From the NCBI GenBank assembly GCA_041394705.1, contig JAWKHS010000006.1, forward strand, positions 124,001-188,000: a stretch of 64,000 bases of DNA, read 5' to 3'. The notes beneath the pieces were generated by a model that ran no database searches, was not told the origin of the DNA, and saw only the letters and a program-made list of their open reading frames with translations. This DNA is from Vicinamibacterales bacterium (lineage in GTDB: Bacteria; Acidobacteriota; Vicinamibacteria; Vicinamibacterales; UBA2999). Of the stretch, positions 51,895 to 60,085 are shown one piece after another. Every line of letters starts with the position of its first letter. Position 1 is the stretch's first letter. A program made the position numbers and the translations under genes.

Positions 51895-51944
51895 CCCCTC
51901 CCGCCTGGGGGGGCCCGGCCTGGGGGCCAGGCCGGGGGGCTTGG
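51895..51944. other. G-rich hairpin, potential G-quadruplex
   Basis: A perfect 10-base stem (CCCGGCCTGG, 51914-51923, with 51927-51936) closes a GGG loop and is flanked by plus-strand runs of seven, five, six and three Gs, enough for an intramolecular quadruplex. It sits in the 412-base non-coding gap 51767-52178 between divergent genes. The rest of that gap holds the AT-rich promoter region at 52020-52110. Confidence 0.5.
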
Positions 51945-52022
51945 GACCGAGAAGACGATCGGTGACAATGCGCCGGCGGCCCGGCGGGACGCCTCGCTCC
52001 GCGGGGCCGCCAACGATGCGAA

Positions 52023-52095
52023 AAACGGGTGCTCGACGGCAGTATTACAGATGGGTACACCCGTTTGCCACGTGCTATACCATCTGGGCGATAAT
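52023..52095 (+). promoter_or_regulatory. AT-rich promoter region with nested inverted repeats
   Basis: TTGCCA (52065-52070) with GATAAT (52090-52095) is a 19-base-spaced candidate; TATACC (52076-52081), preceded by TG, is an alternative extended -10. Two inverted repeats overlap it: AAACGGGTG at 52023-52031 with CACCCGTTT at 52058-52066, and CAGATGG at 52048-52054 with CCATCTG at 52080-52086. The second pair brackets the -10 region, which looks like an operator. It drives the exported cytochrome unit. Confidence 0.5.
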
Positions 52096-52178
52096 TTGAG
52101 GCCCTTAGCCTTTTTTCAGGTTTGCTGCGCCGGCATCCCACTCACCCGCCGGTGCGTTTGAGTCAGAAGGAGTCGACG

Positions 52179-53564
52179 ATGAGCGGATCGATGATTCGAT
52201 TCGGGCAGGCCGCGCTCGGCTTGTTCGTCTTCTCCGGTGTGGCCCACGCGGCCGCGCCAGAGAAACAGGTCACCTTCTCCAAGGACGTCGCACCAATCTT
52301 CCAGGCCAAGTGCCAGTCGTGCCACGAGCCCGGGTCCATCGCCCCGATGTCGCTCGTGACGTACCGCGACTCGCGCCCCTGGGCCAAGTCGATCAAGTCG
52401 CGTGTCGAGTCGCGCCAGATGCCGCCCTGGCACATCGACCGCAGCGTCGGCGTGCAGCACTTCAAGAACGACATGTCGCTCAGCGACGAGCAGATCGCGA
52501 CGATCGTCGCGTGGGTCGATCAGGGCGCGCCGGAAGGCAACCCGGCCGACTTCAAGGCCAAGCCGGTATCGCAGGGCCTCTACTGGCAGGCCGAACGTGA
52601 CGGCTTCGGACCGCCGGACCTCGTGATCCAGGCCCCGATGCAGACGATGCCGGCCGAGCACCAGGACGTGTGGTGGCGCCCGGTCAGCGACATCCCGGTC
52701 ACCGAGCCCCGCTGGGTCAAGATGGTCGAGATTCGGCCCCGCAACCTGGCCGGCCGCAAGGTCCTGCACCACTCCATCGCGTACCACATCCTGTCGCCCG
52801 AGAACGTCGCCTCCGTGAACCAGGGCATCCTGCGTCCCGGCTCGCCCGCGGCCGCCGACGCCGCCGACCTGATCAACCGCCGTCCGCAGCTGATGGAATG
52901 GGCGATCGGCAAGGGCTACGACCGGTACATGGAAGGCACCGGCAAGCTGATCATGCCCGGCGAGAAGATCTCGTGGGATCAGCACATTCACGCCGCCGGC
53001 GAGGACATCACCAGCGCCTCCGAGATCGGCCTGTGGCTGTACCCGAAAGGCCAGGAGCCGACGAAGCGCAGCTATCTCGTGGGCTTCACCGGCCTGAAGA
53101 ACGGCACGCAGGGCCTCGACATTCCGCCCAACTCGATCGTCTACACCGAGGGCTTCAACGTGCTGAAGGAGAACACCCTCATCACGAACTTCCAGCCCCA
53201 CTTCCACCTGCGCGGCAAGGCGATGCAGGTGGAGGCGATCCTGCCCGACGGCCGCACCGAGCCGATCAGCTACGTGTCGGACTTCAACTTCAACTGGATG
53301 ACGAACTACATCTACACGGACGATGCCTCGCCGGTGTTCCCGAAGGGCACGATCATCCACGTGACCGCGTACTACGACAACACGCGGGCCAACAAGAACA
53401 ACCCCGATCCGGATCAGTGGGTGGGCTACGGCGACCGCACCGTGGACGAGATGGCCCACGCCTGGATGAACGTCGTCTACCTGTCCGACGACGAATACAA
53501 CGCTCTCGTGGCCAAGCGAAAGGCCGCGAAGGCTGCGACGACCGAAGCCGAGCGCCAGCGCTAG
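52179..53564 (+). CDS. Exported cytochrome c with copper monooxygenase-like domain
   Basis: A 461-residue exported protein. Signal peptide (FGQAALGLFVFSGVAHAAA), then a mono-haem cytochrome c domain with CQSCH (45-49) and MPPWH as a candidate axial-ligand region. The C-terminal half shows HHSIAYHIL, WDQHIHAAGEDI and NFQPHFHLRGKAMQ, histidine patterns like those of copper type II ascorbate-dependent monooxygenases. The family is frequent in Acidobacteriota genomes and often highly expressed; its reaction is not established as far as I know. The ATG at 52179 has a consensus AAGGAG. The following gene starts 21 bases later with another strong site. Confidence 0.82.
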   Translation: MSGSMIRFGQAALGLFVFSGVAHAAAPEKQVTFSKDVAPIFQAKCQSCHEPGSIAPMSLVTYRDSRPWAKSIKSRVESRQMPPWHIDRSVGVQHFKNDMSLSDEQIATIVAWVDQGAPEGNPADFKAKPVSQGLYWQAERDGFGPPDLVIQAPMQTMPAEHQDVWWRPVSDIPVTEPRWVKMVEIRPRNLAGRKVLHHSIAYHILSPENVASVNQGILRPGSPAAADAADLINRRPQLMEWAIGKGYDRYMEGTGKLIMPGEKISWDQHIHAAGEDITSASEIGLWLYPKGQEPTKRSYLVGFTGLKNGTQGLDIPPNSIVYTEGFNVLKENTLITNFQPHFHLRGKAMQVEAILPDGRTEPISYVSDFNFNWMTNYIYTDDASPVFPKGTIIHVTAYYDNTRANKNNPDPDQWVGYGDRTVDEMAHAWMNVVYLSDDEYNALVAKRKAAKAATTEAERQR

Positions 53565-53585
53565 GTCGCACAAGGAGATCCGACG

Positions 53586-54506
53586 ATGACCGCGTTCCGT
53601 GCCCTTCGCTTCGTGCTGGCCGGCACCACGGTGCTGATGCTGGCGGGCGTGGGCATCTTCGCCCAGACACAACCGATGCTGCCGAGCGCCCCCAAGAAGG
53701 CGTTCGGCGCATCCATCTCGCCCGCGTGGGACGGCTGGTATCACAACGAGGACGGCAGCTACACGTTCCTCATGGGGTACTACAGCCGCAACACGAAGGT
53801 CGAGGTCGACGTCCCGATCGGCCCGGACAACCACTTCGAACCGGGAGAACCCGACCGGGGCCAGCCCACGCACTTCTACCCTGGCCGCAACTTCGGCATG
53901 TTCTCGATCAAGGTGCCGAAGGGGTACCCGCCCACCGAGCGCATCTGGTGGGTGCTGACGGTGAACGGCGTCACGCAGCGCATTCCGATGCACCTGCAGT
54001 CCGACTTCACCATCACTCCGTTCGAGGCCTCGGAGGAGAGCCCGGGCGGGCATTACAACAAGCCGGCCGTGCTGCGGTTCTCGGAGAACGGCCCGGCGAT
54101 CCAGGGCCCGGTGGCCTCGCTGCAGAACGCGGTCTCGAAGGAGGCCGTCGCCGGCACGCCGATGACGCTGGACTTCTGGGTCGAGGACGACGCCCTGTGG
54201 TCGAACGGCTCGAACGCGCCGTCCAGCCGCGAGGAAGACCTCGTCGAGATGGTGATCGGCAAGTACCGCGGCCCCGGTGACGTCACCGTGGGCAACGGAC
54301 ACCACAAGCTCACAACCCTGAAGGGCGGCAAGCGCGCCGAGCCGTACGCGGCCAAGGGGTCCACGACGCTGACCTTCAGCGAGCCCGGGGACTACCAGAT
54401 CCACGTGACGGCGAACGACCTGTCCGGCCCCGGCGGCGGCGCCACTGGCTGCTGCTGGACCACGGGTCTCGTGAAGGTGGCGGTCAAGGCCGCGACCACG
54501 AAGTAA
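53586..54506 (+). CDS. Exported protein partnered with the cytochrome
   Basis: Not assigned to a named family. The 306-residue product has a signal peptide (FVLAGTTVLMLAGVGIFAQ) and a beta-rich body: SPAWDGWYHNEDGSYTFLMGYYSRN, FGMFSIKVPKGYPPTERIWWVLTVNG and a C-terminal PGDYQIHVTANDLSG strand followed by a Cys-Cys pair (ATGCCWTTG). The Asn/His/Tyr-rich N-terminal region could bind a metal or redox partner. It shares a transcript with the preceding cytochrome and ends before an intrinsic terminator, so the pair is a complete unit. Confidence 0.8.
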   Translation: MTAFRALRFVLAGTTVLMLAGVGIFAQTQPMLPSAPKKAFGASISPAWDGWYHNEDGSYTFLMGYYSRNTKVEVDVPIGPDNHFEPGEPDRGQPTHFYPGRNFGMFSIKVPKGYPPTERIWWVLTVNGVTQRIPMHLQSDFTITPFEASEESPGGHYNKPAVLRFSENGPAIQGPVASLQNAVSKEAVAGTPMTLDFWVEDDALWSNGSNAPSSREEDLVEMVIGKYRGPGDVTVGNGHHKLTTLKGGKRAEPYAAKGSTTLTFSEPGDYQIHVTANDLSGPGGGATGCCWTTGLVKVAVKAATTK

Positions 54507-54535
54507 CACAGGAATATCGACGCCCCGCGACTCTA

Positions 54536-54582
54536 CGCGGCGGCCGAGGGCGCATCGGGCGCCGTCGTCCGCCGCGTTTTTT
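54536..54582 (+). terminator. Rho-independent terminator of the cytochrome unit
   Basis: A long GC-rich stem (54536-54553 with 54558-54576, small mismatches) with a short ATCG loop is followed directly by six Ts (54577-54582). It lies 30 bases after the second gene of the unit. This is the clearest intrinsic terminator in the window. Confidence 0.85.
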
Positions 54583-54636
54583 CGTACCTGGACCACGACC
54601 GCGGCGCCCGTCGTGAGCCATGCGAGAATGCGCGGC

Positions 54637-55788
54637 ATGATCAGGACCCTGGCCGCGCTCGTCCTGCTGCTCGTCCTCCTGCCCCAGGCCCTGCCCGTCG
54701 CCGCGCCCGACGACGGACAGCGCGTGCTCTCGATCGACCACTACGTGCGCGTCACCTCCGAGGTGCCGTCGATGCGGGGCCAGCTCGCCCAGATCTACGT
54801 GCGCGAGCGGGTGTCCGCCGGCGTCGCGCTGCGCGGCGCCCCGGCCCGGGATCGCGTCGTGCTGTTCATCCACGGCGCGGGCACGCCCGCCGAGGTGGCG
54901 TTCGACGTGCCCGCCGGCACACACAGCTGGATGGCCTACCTGGCGGCCGCCGGGTTCGACGTGTTCTCGATGGACACGAGCGGCTACGGCCGCTCCACGC
55001 GTCCGGCGGCCATGAACGACCCGTGCAACCTCGCCGAGGCCCAGCAGGCGCAGTTCGTCCCGAGCCTGATCCCGGCGCCGTGCCGGCCCACCTATCCCGG
55101 CCAGGTGACGACGCTCGGGTCCGACTGGCACGACATCGACGCGGTGGTGAACCACATCCGGGCCCTTCGCCACGTGGACAAGGTGAGCCTCGTCGCGTGG
55201 TCGCTGGGCGGGCCGCGGGCGGGAGGCTACGCCGCCCAGCATCCCGACAAGGTGCTGAAGATGGTGCTCCTCGCGCCCGCCTACAACCGGACGGCTGCCG
55301 CCGCGCCGCCGGCGCTCCCGAATCCCGGCGTCGTCTTCAACACGCAGTCGCGGTCCGAGTTCGTCGCGAACTGGGACCGGCAGGTGGGCTGTCCCAACCA
55401 GTACGACCCGGCCGTGCGCGACGCGGTGTGGGACGAGATGCTCGCCTCCGATCCCGTGGGGGCCACGTGGGGCACCGGCGTCAGGCGCGCGCCGTCGACG
55501 ACGACGTGGGGCTGGAACCAGGCCGCCATCGCCGGCACCACGATCCCGACGCTGATGATCGCGGGCGTCCACGACAAGCAGGTGCCGCCCGACCGCGTGC
55601 GCGCCGTCTACGACGACCTCGGCGCCCCGGAGAAGGTGCTGGTCGACCTGGCGTGCTCGTCGCACAACGCCATGTGGGAATCGAATCACCTGCTGATGTT
55701 CAAGGCCTCGCTCGACTGGCTGACGCGCGGCGAGGTGTCGGGGCAGACGTCCGGCATCGTCAAGCTCGGGTACGAGGGCTCGCACTGA
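54637..55788 (+). CDS. Exported alpha/beta-hydrolase
   Basis: A 383-residue enzyme. Signal peptide (LAALVLLLVLLPQALPVAA), oxyanion region VVLFIHGAGTP, the loop MDTSGYGRSTRP, nucleophile elbow AWSLGGPR and a C-terminal histidine in ACSSHNAMWES. MIAGVHDKQVPPD supplies the acid. An ester, lactone or peptide-like substrate is possible; none can be chosen. The ATG at 54637 begins the signal peptide; an upstream GTG at 54613 would add eight residues. Its stop overlaps the DUF1326 start by one base. Confidence 0.85.
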   Translation: MIRTLAALVLLLVLLPQALPVAAPDDGQRVLSIDHYVRVTSEVPSMRGQLAQIYVRERVSAGVALRGAPARDRVVLFIHGAGTPAEVAFDVPAGTHSWMAYLAAAGFDVFSMDTSGYGRSTRPAAMNDPCNLAEAQQAQFVPSLIPAPCRPTYPGQVTTLGSDWHDIDAVVNHIRALRHVDKVSLVAWSLGGPRAGGYAAQHPDKVLKMVLLAPAYNRTAAAAPPALPNPGVVFNTQSRSEFVANWDRQVGCPNQYDPAVRDAVWDEMLASDPVGATWGTGVRRAPSTTTWGWNQAAIAGTTIPTLMIAGVHDKQVPPDRVRAVYDDLGAPEKVLVDLACSSHNAMWESNHLLMFKASLDWLTRGEVSGQTSGIVKLGYEGSH

Positions 55789-56417
55789 TGCCCGACACCG
55801 TACCGGCAGGCACCCCGGCCTGGCACGCCCGGGGGCTGATGTTCGAGAACTGCACGTGCCAGGTCGTGTGCCCGGGCCACATGCATTTCAGCCAGGCGTG
55901 CACGCACGAGCGGTGTCTCGGCTACTGGGCCATCCGCATCGATGACGGGCGCTACGGCGACGTGCCGCTCGATGGCCTGCGGGCGTTCGTCGCCTTCGAC
56001 TCGCCCCAGCGCATGATGGACGGCGGGTGGACCGAAGTGGTCGTCATCGACGAGTCCGCGTCCCCCGATCAGCGACGGGCGCTCGACGCCATCCTGCGCG
56101 GCCGGGCCGGCGGCCCCTGGGAAGTGCTGGCCCGCTTCGTGGCGCGATGGCTCGACACGCGCTACCTGCCCGTGGCCTTCGAGGACGGCGGCACGACGCA
56201 TCGCGCGACCATCCCCGGCGTGGCGACGACCTCGGTATCGAACATCAGGGGCCGCGACCGGTCGCAGCCGGTGACCTTCGAGAACATCTTCAACCAGATC
56301 CACGGCTCGACCCAGGTCATCGCCACCGGGTCGAGCGACTACGACGACGGCGTGATCCGCTTCCACACCGAGAAGACGCACGGACTGCACTCGCGCTTCG
56401 AGTGGACCGTCGCGTGA
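55788..56417 (+). CDS. DUF1326 domain protein
   Basis: A 209-residue cytoplasmic protein. It begins with the family hallmark ARGLMFENCTCQVVCPGHMHF and CTHERCLGYWAIRIDDGRYG, a cluster of five cysteines with histidines suited to binding a transition metal. The remainder is alternating strand and helix (VPLDGLRAFVAFDSPQRMMDGGWTEVVVIDE). The function of DUF1326 is unknown; it regularly pairs with DUF2182 membrane proteins, as here. It is translationally coupled on both sides through TGATG overlaps. Confidence 0.88.
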   Translation: MPDTVPAGTPAWHARGLMFENCTCQVVCPGHMHFSQACTHERCLGYWAIRIDDGRYGDVPLDGLRAFVAFDSPQRMMDGGWTEVVVIDESASPDQRRALDAILRGRAGGPWEVLARFVARWLDTRYLPVAFEDGGTTHRATIPGVATTSVSNIRGRDRSQPVTFENIFNQIHGSTQVIATGSSDYDDGVIRFHTEKTHGLHSRFEWTVA

Positions 56418-57148
56418 TGCGGGCGGCCGCCACCCGCGGCCTGCCCGTCGCCGCCGCCGTCGTCGCCACGGCCGCGGCCTGGGCCGCGCTGGCCGGATCG
56501 TCGCTGGGCCCGCCGCATCAGCACGCCAGCGAAAGCGGCGTGTCCGCATTCGGTCTGGCCGTGCTCATGTGGCAGGCCATGGCCGTCGCCATGATGACGC
56601 CCACCGTCGTCCCGTGGGTGTCGGCGTACGTGACGTTCGTGTCCTCGGGCCGGACCTCACCGTGGCAGGCGGGCGCGTCCTTCGCGAGCGGCTACTTCGT
56701 GGCCTGGCTCGCCTACAGCGCCGCAATGGCCGGCCTGCAGGTGCTCGCCGGTCACGTCGAATCGGTGCGCGCGGCCCTCGCCTCGCCCGCCTTCGGGGGT
56801 GCGGCGCTCCTCGCCGCCGGCCTCTACCAGTTCGTGCCATCGAAGGCCGCCTGCCTGACGCACTGCCGCAACCCGCTCGGCTTCTTTCTGGCCCGATGGC
56901 GGAGCGGCCCGCCTGGCGGATTCCGCCTCGGCCTCGCGCACGGCGCGTACTGTCTCGGCTGCTGCTGGCTGCTCATGGGGACGGCGCTGGTGCTCGGCCT
57001 GATGAACCTCGCCTGGATGGCCGTGGTGACGGCGATCGTCGTCGTCGAGCAGCTGGCGCCGTGGGGCGTCGCCTTCGGCCGGGCCGCAGGCCTGGGGCTC
57101 GCCGCCTGGGGGATGTGGCTCATGGCCGGCCCCTGGCTGGCCGGCTGA
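56417..57148 (+). CDS. DUF2182 metal-binding membrane protein
   Basis: A 243-residue polytopic membrane protein with six or so helices. Family features are VLMWQAMAVAMMTPTVVPW, FVPSKAACLTHCRNPLGF and AHGAYCLGCCWLLMGTALV. The cysteine/methionine/histidine pattern in and between helices suggests metal transport or storage, probably copper, but this is unproven for the family. The start overlaps the DUF1326 stop (TGATG). The probable unit is exported hydrolase, DUF1326 and DUF2182. Confidence 0.88.
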   Translation: MRAAATRGLPVAAAVVATAAAWAALAGSSLGPPHQHASESGVSAFGLAVLMWQAMAVAMMTPTVVPWVSAYVTFVSSGRTSPWQAGASFASGYFVAWLAYSAAMAGLQVLAGHVESVRAALASPAFGGAALLAAGLYQFVPSKAACLTHCRNPLGFFLARWRSGPPGGFRLGLAHGAYCLGCCWLLMGTALVLGLMNLAWMAVVTAIVVVEQLAPWGVAFGRAAGLGLAAWGMWLMAGPWLAG

Positions 57149-57308
57149 GACGAGCCCGCGCGACCGCGCGGCCCGCGAGCGCCGGCGCCTCACGCCCGCC
57201 CTGCGGAGCGATCCCCGTGCTGACGCCGTGGTGGATCGGCGCGACGTCCCGGCCGGCACCGCACCGGCCATCAGATGCCGACGGACACTCCCGCGCGGTG
57301 CCGACCGG

Positions 57309-58321
57309 CTACGGTACCTGGAGCCTCAGCGCGTTCGCGCCGTAGGTCGGGGTGTAGGTCTGCCCATGTCCGTCGATCACGGCGAAGCTGCCGGTGCGCG
57401 ACCCATAGGTCACGACGTCGAAGGCGTTGCCCGCCGACGGGACGAAGCCGTTCACGAGCGTCACGTCGAGCGTGCCGCCCAGTGTGGCGCCCGCCGTCGC
57501 CAGCACGTCGTACTGGCCGGCGCCGGTGCCGCCGAGGCGCAGCTGCACGGTACCGGTGTTGCTGAACGCAACGCAGCTGCCGACGGTGAAGGTGCCGGTG
57601 GCCCCGGACCTGCGCAGGAGTCCCGCGTTCGCGAACGTCGGACTGCCGCAGTTCGACGACGTGAGCTGCAAGCCGGCTTGCACGTCCAAGCTGCCCGTGG
57701 CGGCATTGGCGACGGCGGCGTTGCCTTGCAGGAAGATCGTGCCGCCGGTCCAGGCCACGGTGCCCCGATTCGTCAAGGGCGCGCCGTCGAACACCTTCTG
57801 GTTCGCCGTGGAGATCGTGAGCGTCCACGGGGCGTTCACTTCGATCCCGCCGGCGTTTCCGATGAGGCCGGCCTGCCAGGTCATCGGGGCGTCGAGCACG
57901 ATGGTGCCGGTGCCCGACGTGTTTCCGGTCTGCACGACGGGTACGGTCATGGACACGGGCGTGTTGACGACGGTCGTGCCGTTCAGGGCGACCGTGCCGG
58001 CCCCGCTGAACGTGGTGCCCGACTCGAGGCGCATCAGGTTCAGATTCATCGTCGTGCCGGGACCCACGTCGAGGAGGCCGGCGTTCACGGCATTCACCGA
58101 CGTCGCCACGACGAACGACCCGGTCTGCAACTCGAGAATGCTGTCGTTCGTGAACAGGACACAGCTCACGACCTGGAACGCGCCCGAACCCGCCGTCTTC
58201 CTGACGAGCCCGGCATTGGTGAACGACGGCGCGCCGCAGTTGCTCGAGTTGAGCGTGAGGTTGCCCTGCACCTCCCACACTCCGGAGGTGGTGTTGGTCA
58301 CGGCGGCGCCGCCCTGCAGTA
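57309..58321 (-). pseudogene. C-terminal part of the PKD-repeat surface protein, out of frame
   Basis: About 335 residues continuing the repeats of the gene upstream but in another frame. It holds one full repeat (NLTLNSSNCGAPSFTNAGLVRKTAGSG through TNRGTVAWTGG) and a last partial one. It then ends in a compact closing domain (GATLGGTLDVTLVNGFVPSAGNAFDVVTYGSRTGSFAVIDG), typical of the end of repeat-rich exported beta-helix proteins. Frame is lost at 58318-58319, where one base is missing relative to the sister repeats, so no start codon or ribosome site is expected. With the base restored it would join the upstream gene as one protein of about 1,760 residues. Confidence 0.75.
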
Positions 58322-60085
58322 CAGATCGCCGCCGCTCCATGCCACCGTGCTGTGGTTCACGAGCGGCGCGGCGTTCAGCACCTTCTGACTGGTAGTCGAG
58401 ATGGTCAACGTGCGACCCGCCGCCACGTCGAGGCCACCGGCCACCTCCAGGACGCCCGAGGTCCACGACATCGGCGCCGCCAGCGTCAGGGCGCCCGAGC
58501 CCGTCACCGTCCCGGTGAGCGTCGTCGGCAGCGAGAGCGTGACCGGCGCCGTCACCGTCGTCGTCCCGTTCATGCCCAGCGCGCCGCTCCCGCCGAACGT
58601 CGTTCCGGCCCCGAGCGTCACCAGGTGCAGGTTGAACGTCGTCCCGGTGCCCGCCTGCAGGTGTCCAAGGTTCTGCAGCGCGACGGCGGCCGCCACCGTC
58701 AACTGCCCGCTCTGCAGCTCGATCGTGCCCGTGTTGGTCATCGCCACGCAGCTCACGATCTGGAACGACCCGGCGCCGCTCGTCTTCCGCAGCAGCCCCG
58801 CGTTGCCGAACGTCGGCGATCCGCAGTTGGTCGAGTTCAGCGTCAGGTCGCCCTGCACGTTCCACGCGCCGCCGGTCGCGTTGGCGACGGCGGCACCGCC
58901 TTGCAGGTACAGGTCCCCGCCGCTCCACGTCACCGTTCCGGCATTCGCCAGCGGCGCGTTGTTCAGCACCTTCTGGCTCGTCGTGGGCAGCGTCAGCGCC
59001 TGGCCCGCCGGCACGGCAAGCCCACCGGCGACGTCCACGATGCCCGACGACCACGTCATCGGCGCCGCCAGCGTCAGGGCGCCCGGACCCGTCACGGTGC
59101 CCGTCAGCGTCGTCGGCAGCGAGAGCGTCACCGGTGCCGTCACGGTCGTGGTCCCGTTCATGGCCAGCGAGCCGCTCCCGCCGAACGACGTCCCGGCCCC
59201 GAGCGTCACCAGATGCAGGTTGAACGTGGTGCCGGGCCCGGCTTCAAGATGCCCGAGGTTGTTCAGCGGCACGCTGGTCGCCACCGAGAACTGGCCGCTC
59301 TGCAGCTCGATCGTGCCCGTGTTCGTCATCGCCACACAGCTCACGATCTGAAACGTGCCGGCGCCGCTCGTCTTCCGCAGCAACCCGGCGTTGCCGAACG
59401 TCGGCGATCCACAGTTGGTCGAGTTCAACGTCAGGTCGCCCTGCACGTTCCACACGCCGCCGGCCGCGTTGGTGACGGGCGTGTTGCCCTGGAGGTACAG
59501 GCTCCCGCCGCTCCACGTCACCGTCCCATGGTTCTCGAGCGGCGCGCCGTTCAGGGCCTTCTGACTGGTGGTCGAGATCGTCAGCGTCTGCCCATCGGGC
59601 ACGTTCAGCCCACCCGTCACTTCGAAGATGCCCGACGACCACGTCATCGGCGCCGCCAGCGTCAGGGCGCCCGGACCCGTCACGGTGCCCGTCAGCGTCG
59701 TCGGCAGCGAGAGCGTCACCGGCGCCGTCACGGTCGTGGTCCCGTTCATGCCCAGCGCCCCGCTCCCGCCGAACGTCGTCCCGGCCCCGAGCGTCACCAG
59801 GTGCAGGTTGAACGTCGTCCCCGGGCCCGCCTCCAGGTGCCCGACGTTCTGCAGGACCACGCTGGCCGCCACCGTCAACTGTCCGCTCTGCAGCTCGATC
59901 GTGCCCGTGTTGGTCATCGCCACGCAGCTCGCGATCTGGAACGATCCGGCCCCGCTGGTCTTCCGCAGCAGCCCCGCATTGCTGAACGTCGGCGATCCGC
60001 AGTTGGTCGAGTGCAGCGTCAAGTCGCCCTGCACGTTCCACACCGCGCCCGCTGCGTTGGTGATTGCCGTGTTGCCCTGGAGGTA
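57723..60085 (-). repeat. Tandem 588-bp coding repeats (about four units)
   Basis: The same landmark (start of the LQG codons) recurs at 60074, 59486, 58898, 58311 and 57723. Spacings are 588, 588, 587 and 588 bases. The units between 58311 and 60085 are near-identical at DNA level over long blocks; the one nearest the 3' end is more diverged. The single 587-base interval coincides with the frameshift. Each unit encodes 196 residues. Confidence 0.9.

Noticed and set aside
57723..60085. Tandem repeats considered as a CRISPR array
   Set aside because: The unit is 588 bases, wholly coding and without short repeat/spacer alternation.
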